Assembly (NCBI GenBank): GCA_964549105.1
Contig: CAZJTZ010000017.1
Coordinates: 7,205-71,204 of the forward strand
Length of the DNA stretch: 64,000 nucleotides
Reading direction: 5' to 3'
DNA from: Hydrogenedens sp964549105
GTDB taxonomy: Bacteria; Hydrogenedentota; Hydrogenedentia; Hydrogenedentales; Hydrogenedentaceae
The position numbers were made by a program, and so were the translations under genes. The notes beneath the pieces were generated by a model. It was not told the origin of the DNA. It ran no database searches and saw only the letters and a program-made list of their open reading frames with translations. This document shows positions 23,593 through 32,647 of this stretch, in pieces (within the stretch, counting starts at the first letter, position 1; each line of letters begins with the position of its first letter).

Positions 23593-25044
23593 ATGAATTT
23601 CGACAAATATCGTAATAAAAAAATAGGTATTGTTGGTGCAGGTCCAGGTGGCCTTACATCTGGTATGTTGCTTGCAAGTAAAGGTTTTGATGTAACTATA
23701 TTTGAAAAAGCAGACCGTGTCGGTGGAAGAAATGCTTCCTTTGACCTTGAGGGGTTTAAGTTTGACTTAGGTCCAACATTTTTAATGTTAAAACCTATAT
23801 TAGATGATGTTTTTCGAGAATCAGGTAAAGATGTGAACAATTATCTGACTTTTTATGACCTTGACCCAATGTATGAATTAGTATTTAAAGATAAAAAAGT
23901 TTCTATAAGTCGTAATCATGATAAAACCTATGAAGAAATAAGAAAATATTTTTCAGGAGAAGAACAGGGGTTTATAAAACTTTTAGAAAGAGAAAAAATA
24001 CGATTTGAAAAAGCCTTTAATTGTTTAAAAAAAGATTATAGTTCTATATGGAAACTTTTTAATTTAGATTTAATTCGTTTTATTCCCTGGCTTTCTTTTC
24101 CTAAAAGTATGTATGAGGAACTCGGTAATTATTTTAAAAGTGACGAATTAAAAATAAGTTTTACATTTCAGTCAAAGTATATAGGCATGTCCCCTTGGGA
24201 TTGTCCAGCAGCATACATGATTATCCCTTATATTGAACATAATTTTGGAATTTATCATGTCAAAGGTGGATTATCAGAAATCTCTGAAGCAATGAAGAGA
24301 GTGTTTTTAGAATACGAAGGTAAATTATTATTAAATACAAAGGTAAAAAAAATTCAAAATAGCGATGTAACATTAGAAAATGGTGAAAACATTCATTTTG
24401 ATAAAGTAATAATAAATGCAGATGTAGGCTATGCTTTCAAAGAACTTCTTGATTACAATGATTTAAGTCATAAAAAATTTTCTTGTTCTACATTTATGCT
24501 CTATCTGGGGCTTGATAAGAATCCTAATACTGCTCACCATACAATATTTTTTTCAAACGATTATCATCAATTTGTAGATAGCATATTTCACACAAAAAAG
24601 TTAAACTATGACATTTCCCTATATGTACGAAATGCTTCTGTTATTGACCCAACATTGGCTCCCGATGGCATGTATAATGTCTACATCCTTGTTCCTACTC
24701 CAAACAATAAAGCAAACATTAATTGGGAGAAAGAAGCAAATGCTTATAGATATAATGTGATAAAAAAATTTTCTGAAAAAGTAGGTTTTGATGTAGAAAA
24801 ACATATAGTTACTGAAAAAGTTATTACACCACAAGATTGGGAACAACAATATAATGTTTTTCTGGGTGCTACCTTTAATCTTGCCCATACATTAGACCAA
24901 ATGCTTTATTTTAGACCACATAACAAATTGAATCCATATCAATACCTTGTAGGAGGTGGAACAAATCCAGGGAGTGGCTTACCTACAATTTATATGTCCG
25001 GTAGAATAGCAAGCGAACTTATTACTAAAGAATTTACTGATTAA
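23593..25044 (+). CDS. CrtI-like FAD-dependent desaturase/oxidoreductase
   Basis: Member of the phytoene desaturase/isomerase family. The dinucleotide-binding motif GIVGAGPGGLTSGMLLASKG is at 12-31, followed by the second glycine motif DRVGGRNASF and GPTFLM. The C-terminal FAD signature reads YLVGGGTNPGSGLP then SGRIASEL, close to the carotenoid desaturase pattern. Length 483 is normal and AAGGAAAGG precedes the ATG. No phytoene synthase or other carotenoid gene is nearby, so the substrate could be a carotenoid, a squalene-derived chain or another polyene; function is inferred from family only. Confidence 0.82.
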   Translation: MNFDKYRNKKIGIVGAGPGGLTSGMLLASKGFDVTIFEKADRVGGRNASFDLEGFKFDLGPTFLMLKPILDDVFRESGKDVNNYLTFYDLDPMYELVFKDKKVSISRNHDKTYEEIRKYFSGEEQGFIKLLEREKIRFEKAFNCLKKDYSSIWKLFNLDLIRFIPWLSFPKSMYEELGNYFKSDELKISFTFQSKYIGMSPWDCPAAYMIIPYIEHNFGIYHVKGGLSEISEAMKRVFLEYEGKLLLNTKVKKIQNSDVTLENGENIHFDKVIINADVGYAFKELLDYNDLSHKKFSCSTFMLYLGLDKNPNTAHHTIFFSNDYHQFVDSIFHTKKLNYDISLYVRNASVIDPTLAPDGMYNVYILVPTPNNKANINWEKEANAYRYNVIKKFSEKVGFDVEKHIVTEKVITPQDWEQQYNVFLGATFNLAHTLDQMLYFRPHNKLNPYQYLVGGGTNPGSGLPTIYMSGRIASELITKEFTD

Positions 25045-25086
25045 ATGCCATTAAAAATAGTTTAAAATAAAGAAAAAATAGAAACC

Positions 25087-26043
25087 ATGAAAGCACTTTC
25101 TTTTGATGGCGCAAAGTTGAATTTTGTTGATATAGATACCCCTCTACGAAGGGAGGGTGAAGTTTTAATCAAGGTCCGGATGGCGGGGATTTGCAAGACA
25201 GATTTGGAAATAATAAAGGGGTATATGAATTTTCAAGGGGTATTGGGACATGAATTTATAGGTGAAGTAGTTGAGGCGGATAATAAAAAGTTAATTGGTA
25301 ACCGAGTGGTTGGGGAGATTAATTGTCCCTGTTACTCTTGTTCCTTTTGCATGAGCGGGATGGGAAACCATTGCCCGAATAGGACTGTTCTGGGTATCTC
25401 AAAACGGAGTGGTGTTTTTGCAGAATACACAAGTTTGCCGGAGAAAAATTTACACCTTGTTCCTCCCGAGCTGTCTGATGAAATTGCCGTTTTTACTGAG
25501 CCTGTGGCAGCAGGCTATCGCATATTAGAGCAAGTGCACTTTAATCCCAATGGTAAAGTGGTTGTTTTAGGTGATGGTCGAATGGGTCAAATCATTTCAC
25601 AGATTATAAAGCCGTATGTTCAAAAATTGTTGTGTGTAGGGAAATACACGCATAAATTAGAATTCTTAAATAAGGTGGGAATTGAAACATGTCTGCTTGG
25701 CCAGTGTAAAGTTAATAATATGGATGTAGTAATTGATGCAACAGGAAATCCATCTGCTCAAACCTATGCTTTGAATCTATTACGCCCACAGGGAATTTTG
25801 GTTATGAAAAGCACCACAGAAAGTCCAAATAATATTAACCTGTCCAAATTAGTCGTTGATGAAATCACTCTTATTGGTTCTCGTTGTGGTCCCTTTGAAC
25901 CTGCATTAAGAGGATTATTAGATAAGACAGTAAAAGTAGATTATATGATTAGTCATAAATTTCCTTTTGAAGAATCATTGAGCGCATTTAAATTAGCCCA
26001 GCGTAAGGACTGTATGAAGGTATTAATAGATTTTCGTAAGTAA
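25087..26043 (+). CDS. Zinc-dependent alcohol dehydrogenase (MDR family)
   Basis: Medium-chain dehydrogenase/reductase of 318 residues, slightly short for the family. Catalytic zinc ligands appear in GICKTDLE and GHEFIGEV, and the structural zinc loop is CPCYSCSFCMSGMGNHC. The Rossmann motif VVLGDGRMGQIISQI is atypical (GDGRMG for GxGxxG). Likely an NAD(P)-linked oxidation of a polyol or sugar alcohol. It lies 28 bases ahead of a DUF4432 sugar-epimerase-like gene, which supports a sugar substrate. Confidence 0.87.
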   Translation: MKALSFDGAKLNFVDIDTPLRREGEVLIKVRMAGICKTDLEIIKGYMNFQGVLGHEFIGEVVEADNKKLIGNRVVGEINCPCYSCSFCMSGMGNHCPNRTVLGISKRSGVFAEYTSLPEKNLHLVPPELSDEIAVFTEPVAAGYRILEQVHFNPNGKVVVLGDGRMGQIISQIIKPYVQKLLCVGKYTHKLEFLNKVGIETCLLGQCKVNNMDVVIDATGNPSAQTYALNLLRPQGILVMKSTTESPNNINLSKLVVDEITLIGSRCGPFEPALRGLLDKTVKVDYMISHKFPFEESLSAFKLAQRKDCMKVLIDFRK

Positions 26044-26071
26044 AGTTATTCTTTCATTGAAGGAGACCTAT

Positions 26072-27190
26072 ATGAACAAAAAAGAAGGTAAATTACAAGA
26101 GTGGTTTAGCAAATATCCAACGGAGATAAAAAGGTATGTGGGGCAAATGGACCAACTTGCAGGGATTCAAACATCCATACTCCAAAATGGCAAGGCATTT
26201 CCTTCGCGTTCTGCTTATGTCTACAACGGCTCTGGTTTAGAATTCACTGTGTATTTAGACCGCTGCATGGATATTTCTCATGCGGTATTTAAAGGTATTC
26301 CTTTAAGTTGGCGTGCCACACCAGGAGATGTGGCACCTTTCTATTACGAGCCAGAAGGCACTCGTTGGTTACGCAATTATTTTGGCGGTTTAGTAACAAC
26401 TTGTGGAGTGACAAATGTCGGACCTCCCTGCGAGAATAGCGAACTAACAGGCGAAGGTTTGCATGGAAGAATAAGCAATACACCCGCGGAAGATGTTTGT
26501 ATCGAAAAGAATTGGGAACAGGGTAAATATGTTTTACGCATAAAAGGCAGAATGCGTCAAACAGCCCTTTTTGCAGAGAATATCGTTGTTGAAAGAGAAA
26601 TTAAAACCTTTTTAGGTGCTTGCTACTTTCAAATAACCGACACCATAACCAATGAAGGCTTTCGTAAAACCCCTTTTATGATGTTATATCATTGCAATAT
26701 GGGTTGGCCTGTGGTTAATGAAAACGCCAGGGTTTGTATCCCTGCTAAAAAAACTATTCCCAGAGATGATATTGCAAAGATGGGTAAAGACCCCTGGTTC
26801 GAAATAACTGCACCTGAGGTAGATTATCTAGAACGGGTCTATTTCCATGATGTCAAGACGCAGAAAGATGGAAGTGTAATTGTAGGAGTATTCCATAGTA
26901 AACCTATGTTAGTGCCAGATTTTTATGGCGTGTATATAAAATACAAAAAATCGCAACTTCCAAAATTAGTTCAGTGGAAAATGTTGGGTGCAGGTGAGTA
27001 TGTAATTGGACTTGAACCCTGTAACGCAGGTGTTTTGGGTAGAGATGAGACAGAAAAACGAGGCGAATTGGAATATCTGCAACCTGGAGAAGTCCGAAAG
27101 CATGAAATTGAGATTGGCGTAATTGATACCAAATTGAGCAACTATTTCCAGAAAAATTGTGAGGAAATTGTAGGGAAAAGACATTTTTAG
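26072..27190 (+). CDS. DUF4432 aldose-1-epimerase-like protein
   Basis: A 372-residue cytoplasmic protein of the DUF4432 family, which has the galactose-mutarotase beta-sandwich fold. The ATG at 26072 has AAGGAG six bases upstream and is preferred over an in-frame TTG at 26057. Seen: VYLDRCMDIS near residue 70, the GLVTTCGVTNVGPP segment, LHGRISNTPAEDV with a likely catalytic His, MLYHCNMGWPV and LEPCNAGVLGR. Substrate unknown; the adjoining alcohol dehydrogenase suggests a shared sugar pathway. Confidence 0.85.
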   Translation: MNKKEGKLQEWFSKYPTEIKRYVGQMDQLAGIQTSILQNGKAFPSRSAYVYNGSGLEFTVYLDRCMDISHAVFKGIPLSWRATPGDVAPFYYEPEGTRWLRNYFGGLVTTCGVTNVGPPCENSELTGEGLHGRISNTPAEDVCIEKNWEQGKYVLRIKGRMRQTALFAENIVVEREIKTFLGACYFQITDTITNEGFRKTPFMMLYHCNMGWPVVNENARVCIPAKKTIPRDDIAKMGKDPWFEITAPEVDYLERVYFHDVKTQKDGSVIVGVFHSKPMLVPDFYGVYIKYKKSQLPKLVQWKMLGAGEYVIGLEPCNAGVLGRDETEKRGELEYLQPGEVRKHEIEIGVIDTKLSNYFQKNCEEIVGKRHF

Positions 27191-27192
27191 TA

Positions 27193-27222
27193 TTGACTTT
27201 TATTTAAAGAATTTGCTATATT
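27193..27222 (+). promoter_or_regulatory. Candidate promoter of the pilT-like gene
   Basis: TTGACT (27193-27198), an 18-base spacer and TATATT (27217-27222), 80 bases ahead of the start codon. Confidence 0.5.
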
Positions 27223-27301
27223 AAAAAAACATTTTTAATATTTATAGTTTTTATATAATTTAACACCAAGAGTTACGGGATAATCGCAAGGAAAAAATTT
27301 T

Positions 27302-28792
27302 ATGTTTATAGGTAGTCAATCTAATTCAACTATACTTGATATTTTGAGAATTGGGCTTCATGAAGTAATTAGAGCGACCGGGATACCTTCAGAAATAAAA
27401 ATTTCAACAGAAGGTTGTTCTATCATCGCTAAATCTAGTGATTTAAGTAAAAAAGTTGATTCGATGCAAATTACCTTTGTTTCCAAAGAATCAGAGAATC
27501 AAAATGAAATAACCAGGTCTTTTGAGGATACAAAACTGGGTGTTCGAGTAAGGTTTGAAGATGGTTTATGTAGAGTTTTAACACCTGGCTTTAATTGGAA
27601 ACAACTTCCTCTTTTACTTCCTCTTGATAATGTTATTGAGGAACACGCCAAATCTTCGTTACGTTCCCGTACCTGGCAATTAGAAGTGATTTCTTATGTA
27701 AACACAGGTTTTAATATCAATGTCATGCTCGAACAAATGAAAGCCCGAAATGCTTCCGATTTACATTTGAGAGCCGGTGCAAGACCTTATATCCGTGTAG
27801 ATAACGACCTGACGCCTCTCGATATGCCCCCTTTAAACGCAGAAGACATGAAAGAACTGTTATATCAGTTGGGGGGTCAAGAACAAGTAGACATGCTTTT
27901 TACAGAGCGTGAAACAAGTTTTCAATACCACGCCGCAGGAGTGGGCTATTTGCGTTGTAGTGGTTATATTAAGATGGAAGCCCCTGCTCTGGCAATTCGT
28001 TTAATTCCCGAAGAACCTTTACCTTTTGAAAAATTAAACATACCCGAAGTAGTTCGGGGTATTTGTAATAAACAAAGAGGTTTATTCCTGGTATGCGGTA
28101 TTACGGGAAGTGGTAAGAGTACAACATTAGCCGCCATGGTAGATTATATAAACTCAACCCGTCCTGCAAATATTATAACGATTGAAGACCCTATAGAATA
28201 TGTATATTCAGATAAAAAAAGTATTGTTTCTCAACGACAGGTAGGTAGAGATACATTATCCTTTGCAAATGCCTTACGCGGTTCCTTGCGTGAAGACCCA
28301 GATGTCATCCTTGTAGGTGAAATGCGTGATAGAGATACCATTCGTGCAGGTCTGAGTGCGGCTGAAACCGGGCATCTCGTTTTTAGTACTCTCCATACGA
28401 CAACCGCAGTGGATACAGTAAACCGTGTTATTAGTTATTTCCCTCAAACGGAACGAGACCTTATTCGTCAGGAACTAGCATTTACTTTACAGGGGGTTGT
28501 ATGTCAAAGACTATTGAAAAGAATTGGTGGCGGAAGAATCCCTTGCCTGGAAATATTATTAGGTGGGAAACCTATCGTTCGTGATGCTATTATTGAAGGT
28601 GACCTGGATAAACTCTATGGAATTATTGAAGTAGATGGGGATATGAAGAGTTTTGACCAATATGCCGTTGAACTGTATCAGAAAGGTTTGGTTACCAAAG
28701 AAGAAGCCATGAGTGCCTGCTCTAATGAAGAAGCATTTGAAAGAATTATCTCTGGGATTAAATCTTCTGAAGGCAGAAAAATACTAAAATAA
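27302..28792 (+). CDS. pilT: Type IV pilus retraction ATPase PilT with N-terminal extension
   Basis: Hexameric ATPase that powers pilus retraction. The conserved PilT body starts near residue 140 (MLEQMKARNASDLHLRAGARP). It has Walker A GITGSGKS (266-273), the Asp box TIEDPIEY (293-300), Walker B DPDVILVGEMRD (332-343) and the His box HLVFSTLHTT (358-367). Ahead of it is a domain of about 135 residues that ordinary PilT (about 350 residues) lacks, including TSGC-like and VRVRFEDG segments that I do not recognise. No pilin or pilus-assembly genes are in the window. It ends 6 bases before the convergent chromate transporter gene. Confidence 0.9.
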   Translation: MFIGSQSNSTILDILRIGLHEVIRATGIPSEIKISTEGCSIIAKSSDLSKKVDSMQITFVSKESENQNEITRSFEDTKLGVRVRFEDGLCRVLTPGFNWKQLPLLLPLDNVIEEHAKSSLRSRTWQLEVISYVNTGFNINVMLEQMKARNASDLHLRAGARPYIRVDNDLTPLDMPPLNAEDMKELLYQLGGQEQVDMLFTERETSFQYHAAGVGYLRCSGYIKMEAPALAIRLIPEEPLPFEKLNIPEVVRGICNKQRGLFLVCGITGSGKSTTLAAMVDYINSTRPANIITIEDPIEYVYSDKKSIVSQRQVGRDTLSFANALRGSLREDPDVILVGEMRDRDTIRAGLSAAETGHLVFSTLHTTTAVDTVNRVISYFPQTERDLIRQELAFTLQGVVCQRLLKRIGGGRIPCLEILLGGKPIVRDAIIEGDLDKLYGIIEVDGDMKSFDQYAVELYQKGLVTKEEAMSACSNEEAFERIISGIKSSEGRKILK

Positions 28793-28798
28793 TTTCTG

Positions 28799-29998
28799 CT
28801 ATTTTACAAAGAAGAATCCATATATTATACCAGCTATAATTAGAAAAAGAGGGGGGACTCTATATATGAAAAACAGGAAAAAACTGCATAATAGCAAAAC
28901 AATTAAATCTACACGAACTGGGATAAGTATATCTATAAAAAAATGGTAAGACAATAGTAATAGTTGTCCAATTATTGCAATATTTATACCTTTTAAGAAT
29001 GTTTGAAGACTTATGTTGTCCTTAAATTTATTTTGAAAACTAACTAAAAGTTGCATAAAAATAAAAGGGGGCATAAAAATAGCGAAAGTTGAAATAAAAG
29101 CACCAATAACACCCTTCAAATAGTATCCCATAAAAGTAGCAATTACGGCAAAAGGTCCCGGTGTTACCTGGCTAATTGCCATACCAGCAATAAAATCATG
29201 ATTCGATATCCACTTTAACTTAGTAACGAATATATTTTGTAATATAGGTATAAGAGAATACCCTCCTCCAAAAAAGATAAATCCTATTCCAAAAAATACA
29301 AATCCGATGGTAAAAATAGACGGTGCATTTGTTATAGAAAATAAGATAGGTATACTTCCATATAAATTTTTCGGTTGATTAAGACAAAAGAATAATAAGT
29401 TTACGGGGGGAGATATATTTGAGTTATCTTTTCTGTTGATAAACTTATCCATAAACAGATAAAGCAGTCCTGAAAATAGCAGTAAAACCACATAATTTAC
29501 TCTAATCAAACCACCCCCGATAACTATAAAAAGAATAATAAAAAAGGGAATGTTCTTCTTAATATTGACAGATAAATCAAAGGCAGTTAAAACCAGAAGT
29601 GAAATAATAACAGGTGTAATTCCCTTTAATATGTCTTCTAATGCAAATAGTTGATTCGACTTAAAATAAAACTCTGCGAGGATACAAACAATAACAAAAG
29701 AAGGAAGTAAGAAGAAGAAAACACTTAGAAATGCTCCAAAGATTCCTCCTAACCTTCTTCCTACAAAAGAGGCGGTATTAACAGCAAAAGCCCCTAATAA
29801 TTGGCTAAGACTTACACCAATGGCAAACTCTTCATCACTTATAAGTTTTTCTCTTTTTACAAACTTTTCACGGATAAGGGCAATGATAACCCAGCCCCCT
29901 CCAAAACCAAAAGTGCCAATCTTTAAAAATTCCCAACAGAGAAGGGGTAATGATATTCGACTCGGTTTAGGATTTCCGCTATGATTTGTTAATTGCAT
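28799..29998 (-). CDS. chrA: Chromate transporter ChrA, two-domain form
   Basis: Inner-membrane CHR-family protein with about ten hydrophobic helices in two homologous halves. The first half starts WEFLKIGTFGFGGGWVII and the second FVFFGIGFIFFGGGYSLIP. The second half keeps SQVTPGPFAVIATFMGY, while the first has SQLLGAFAVNTA, lacking the PGP triplet. Proven members export chromate; many are uncharacterised. 399 residues is the usual length for the fused form. It stands alone on the minus strand, convergent with pilT. Confidence 0.9.
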   Translation of the reverse strand: MQLTNHSGNPKPSRISLPLLCWEFLKIGTFGFGGGWVIIALIREKFVKREKLISDEEFAIGVSLSQLLGAFAVNTASFVGRRLGGIFGAFLSVFFFLLPSFVIVCILAEFYFKSNQLFALEDILKGITPVIISLLVLTAFDLSVNIKKNIPFFIILFIVIGGGLIRVNYVVLLLFSGLLYLFMDKFINRKDNSNISPPVNLLFFCLNQPKNLYGSIPILFSITNAPSIFTIGFVFFGIGFIFFGGGYSLIPILQNIFVTKLKWISNHDFIAGMAISQVTPGPFAVIATFMGYYLKGVIGAFISTFAIFMPPFIFMQLLVSFQNKFKDNISLQTFLKGINIAIIGQLLLLSYHFFIDILIPVRVDLIVLLLCSFFLFFIYRVPPLFLIIAGIIYGFFFVK

Positions 29999-30202
29999 TT
30001 TTTTTGCGTTCTATTCAGATAAATCCAACAAAATGATACTAAAAAATAATAGGAATAGATTATAACATTTTTGTATTTTCTGTGGTCTCTATGATAAATT
30101 AAATAAGATATTTCATGTAATTTGTTACCAGCAAGACTCACAATAAGAAATAAACAAAAATTAGTTCAATAAAATTTTTTTATTAATAAAAGGTAAAAGT
30201 TT

Positions 30203-30883
30203 ATGGAAGATATTTTGGGACAAATTGCAATGTGTGTTGAACGCGGAAAAGTCAATAAAAATTCTCCCTACCCACCAGACCTTCGTGGACAGGATGGAGT
30301 GGAAGAATTAGTCCAACAAGCCCTCGCTATGGGTACCCCAGCCGCTAAGATACTAAATGAAGGACTGATGAAAGGCATGAGTGTTATAGGTAAGAAGTTT
30401 AGTCGTAATGAAGTTTTTGTCCCGGATGTATTAATGTCTGCACGCGCAATGAATGTAGGCATGCCCTTTTTAAAAACTGCATTTGAGACAGGTGAAGCAA
30501 TACATAAAGGAACATTTATTATCGGTACAGTCCAGGGCGACTTACATGATATAGGAAAGAACCTTGTTAGAATGATGATGGAAGGTGCGGGATGGAAGGT
30601 AATAGATTTAGGTGTTGATACTTCACCTGAAAAATTTCTCCAAATTTTAGAAGAAAATCCAGGTGCAGTAGTAGGAATGAGTGCTCTGCTGACTACAACT
30701 ATGGTAAATATGGAGAAAGCAGTTAAAATGTTAAAGTCCAAAGTCCCCGATGTAACCATTGTTGTCGGTGGGGCTCCTTTGACACAAGAATTTTGCGATA
30801 AGATTGGCGCAGACGCATATTCCCCAGACCCACAGGGTTGCATTGAATACCTTGACGCAAAGTTAGGTATTGCCTCCAATTAA
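30203..30883 (+). CDS. Corrinoid (B12-binding) methyltransferase carrier protein
   Basis: A 226-residue MtaC/MtbC-type protein that carries a methyl group on cobalamin between two methyltransferases. The helical cap (about 1-90) is followed by the Rossmann B12 domain: D113-L-H115-D-I-G118 supplies the lower-ligand His, then GMSALLTTTMVNM and VVGGAPLTQEF. It opens a tight cluster with a DUF169 gene and a homocysteine methyltransferase. The partner that demethylates a substrate (MtaB/MttB type) is not in the window unless DUF169 fills that place. Confidence 0.93.
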   Translation: MEDILGQIAMCVERGKVNKNSPYPPDLRGQDGVEELVQQALAMGTPAAKILNEGLMKGMSVIGKKFSRNEVFVPDVLMSARAMNVGMPFLKTAFETGEAIHKGTFIIGTVQGDLHDIGKNLVRMMMEGAGWKVIDLGVDTSPEKFLQILEENPGAVVGMSALLTTTMVNMEKAVKMLKSKVPDVTIVVGGAPLTQEFCDKIGADAYSPDPQGCIEYLDAKLGIASN

Positions 30884-30912
30884 AATATAAGATGTAAAAG
30901 GATTCATTTCTT

Positions 30913-31746
30913 ATGGAAACGGAATTAACAAATTTATTGGCTTTGAAATATGAGCCTGTTGCAACTATCTGGACAAATCAAAAACCTGAGCGTGCAATAG
31001 AGTTTAAACCGGGTCGTTGGGGCTGTGTCATGCGTTGGTTTGTTAGTGCCGCTAAAGGGAAAACGGCTGTTTTCTCACGCCAAACTTATGGATGCTGGGG
31101 GGGCGGAGTCGGATTGGGTTTTGGAAATCTATACAAAGAATTTCCCGGTGGTGAAGAGTGCTTCCACCGGTTTCTTTCCTCGGGAAATAGGGGAGACCCT
31201 AAGGGGGAAGTAGTAATGGAAAAAATTAAAGATTTTGTTACACCCGATTTTTTACAGGATTTTATGAATGGTGAAGGCTACCTTTCTTCACCCGAAGCAG
31301 TCCGCAATTTTATTCAGAAACTACTTCCTATTCGGGACATTCCTTTCGATTATGTAGTATTTAAACCCCTTTCACAGGTAGACCTGCAAGTAGAACAACC
31401 TGAGGTAGTGTCATTTCTAGTTAGACCACCTCAATTGTCTGCTTTAATAGTTCTTGCTCATTTCCGTAATAACACAACATCCCGCGTAATAGCCCCCTTT
31501 TCCGCAGGCTGTCAAAATATAGGTATCTGGGCGTATGCAGATAATAAGGATAAGGAAGCGAAGGCTGTAATCGGGTTGACAGATATATCTGCACGACTTA
31601 ATGTAAAAAACCAAATAAGTGACGATTATTTAACCATCTCTTTCCCCTGGCACATGTTCTTAGAAGTAGAAGAAGACGCCACAAAAAGTTTCTTAACCAA
31701 ATCTTCCTGGAAAGAACTCATTGAAGAGGGAAATAAAGGAAAATAA
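30913..31746 (+). CDS. DUF169 family protein in a corrinoid methyl-transfer cluster
   Basis: The 277-residue protein fits the DUF169 (ArCR) family: a central GCVMRWFVSAAKGKTAVFSR stretch, CWGGGVGLGFG, and in the second half RPPQLSALIVLAHF and FSAGCQNIGIWAY. The three Cys in conserved settings (GCVM, GCWGG, AGCQN) could bind metal or take part in chemistry. No signal peptide. The function of this family is not established. It sits 29 bases after the corrinoid protein and 4 bases before the homocysteine methyltransferase, so all three are surely one transcript. A role in delivering or handling methyl groups is an inference from context. Confidence 0.8.
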   Translation: METELTNLLALKYEPVATIWTNQKPERAIEFKPGRWGCVMRWFVSAAKGKTAVFSRQTYGCWGGGVGLGFGNLYKEFPGGEECFHRFLSSGNRGDPKGEVVMEKIKDFVTPDFLQDFMNGEGYLSSPEAVRNFIQKLLPIRDIPFDYVVFKPLSQVDLQVEQPEVVSFLVRPPQLSALIVLAHFRNNTTSRVIAPFSAGCQNIGIWAYADNKDKEAKAVIGLTDISARLNVKNQISDDYLTISFPWHMFLEVEEDATKSFLTKSSWKELIEEGNKGK

Positions 31747-31750
31747 TTAA

Positions 31751-32647
31751 TTGGATACTATCTATTCAACAATAAAATCTGGAAAAATATTAGTAGGCGA
31801 TGGAGGCTGGGGCACATTATTAATTGCAAACGGCATGCAAGCAGGCGAATGTCCTGAAATGTGGAATATTGACCATCCAGATATAGTTAAGGGCATTGCT
31901 GTTGCTTATAAAGAAGCAGGAGCAGACATCGTTTCTACTAACAGTTTTGGTGGAAATAGAATTAAATTGAAATCTTATGGATTAGAAAATAAAGCAAAGG
32001 AGTTAAGCCAGAAATCTGCTTACTTATCCCGAACTGCAGTGGGAGATAATTATCATGTCCTTGCATCAATAGGTCCTACTGGAAAACTCCTAATTATGGG
32101 TGAAGTCTCAGAAGACGAATTATATGAGGCGTTCCGAGAACAAGCCATCGCTTTAGAAGAAGGTGGAGCAGATGCTTGCATTATTGAAACGATGGCAGAT
32201 TTAGATGAAGCAAGGTGTGCAGTTCAAGCAGTAAAAGAAAATACAAATCTGGAAATGGTTGTCAGTTTTACCTTTATGCGAAGTAGCGATGGGATGCGTT
32301 TCAATACCATCATGGGAGTAACTCCTGAATCATTTATTGATAAAATGAAACAATTAGGCGTTTCCATATTAGGAGTAAATTGCACCTTAAGTGTGGAAGA
32401 TATGGATGTTTTATTACAAAAAATGTATGAGCATGATAAAGAAACACCCTTTTTAGTTTATCCCAATGCAGGTAAACCCCAATTGACAGACGATGGTATT
32501 GTATACCCTGAAACACCCGAAGACTTTGCTAAATATGTTTTCCCTTATTACAATCATGGAGCACGAATTATCGGTGGATGTTGCGGAACCACACCAGAAC
32601 ATATAAAGGCAATTCAAAAAGAAGTAGAAAGAATTCAATCCGCATGA
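31751..32647 (+). CDS. Homocysteine S-methyltransferase family protein
   Basis: Zinc-dependent TIM-barrel enzyme that passes a methyl group to homocysteine, making methionine, here probably from the adjoining methyl-corrinoid protein. Start is TTG at 31751 with AAAGGAAA upstream; the first ATG would cut the first strand (LVGDGGWGTLL). Zinc ligands are C211 in GVNC and C277-C278 in GGCCGT, all present. At 298 residues it is the stand-alone barrel without the B12 and folate domains of MetH. The stop overlaps the next gene's ATG (ATGA). Confidence 0.9.
   Translation: MDTIYSTIKSGKILVGDGGWGTLLIANGMQAGECPEMWNIDHPDIVKGIAVAYKEAGADIVSTNSFGGNRIKLKSYGLENKAKELSQKSAYLSRTAVGDNYHVLASIGPTGKLLIMGEVSEDELYEAFREQAIALEEGGADACIIETMADLDEARCAVQAVKENTNLEMVVSFTFMRSSDGMRFNTIMGVTPESFIDKMKQLGVSILGVNCTLSVEDMDVLLQKMYEHDKETPFLVYPNAGKPQLTDDGIVYPETPEDFAKYVFPYYNHGARIIGGCCGTTPEHIKAIQKEVERIQSA

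Noticed and set aside
30001..30202. Cobalamin riboswitch ahead of the corrinoid gene
   Set aside because: No B12-box sequence is visible in this AT-rich leader.
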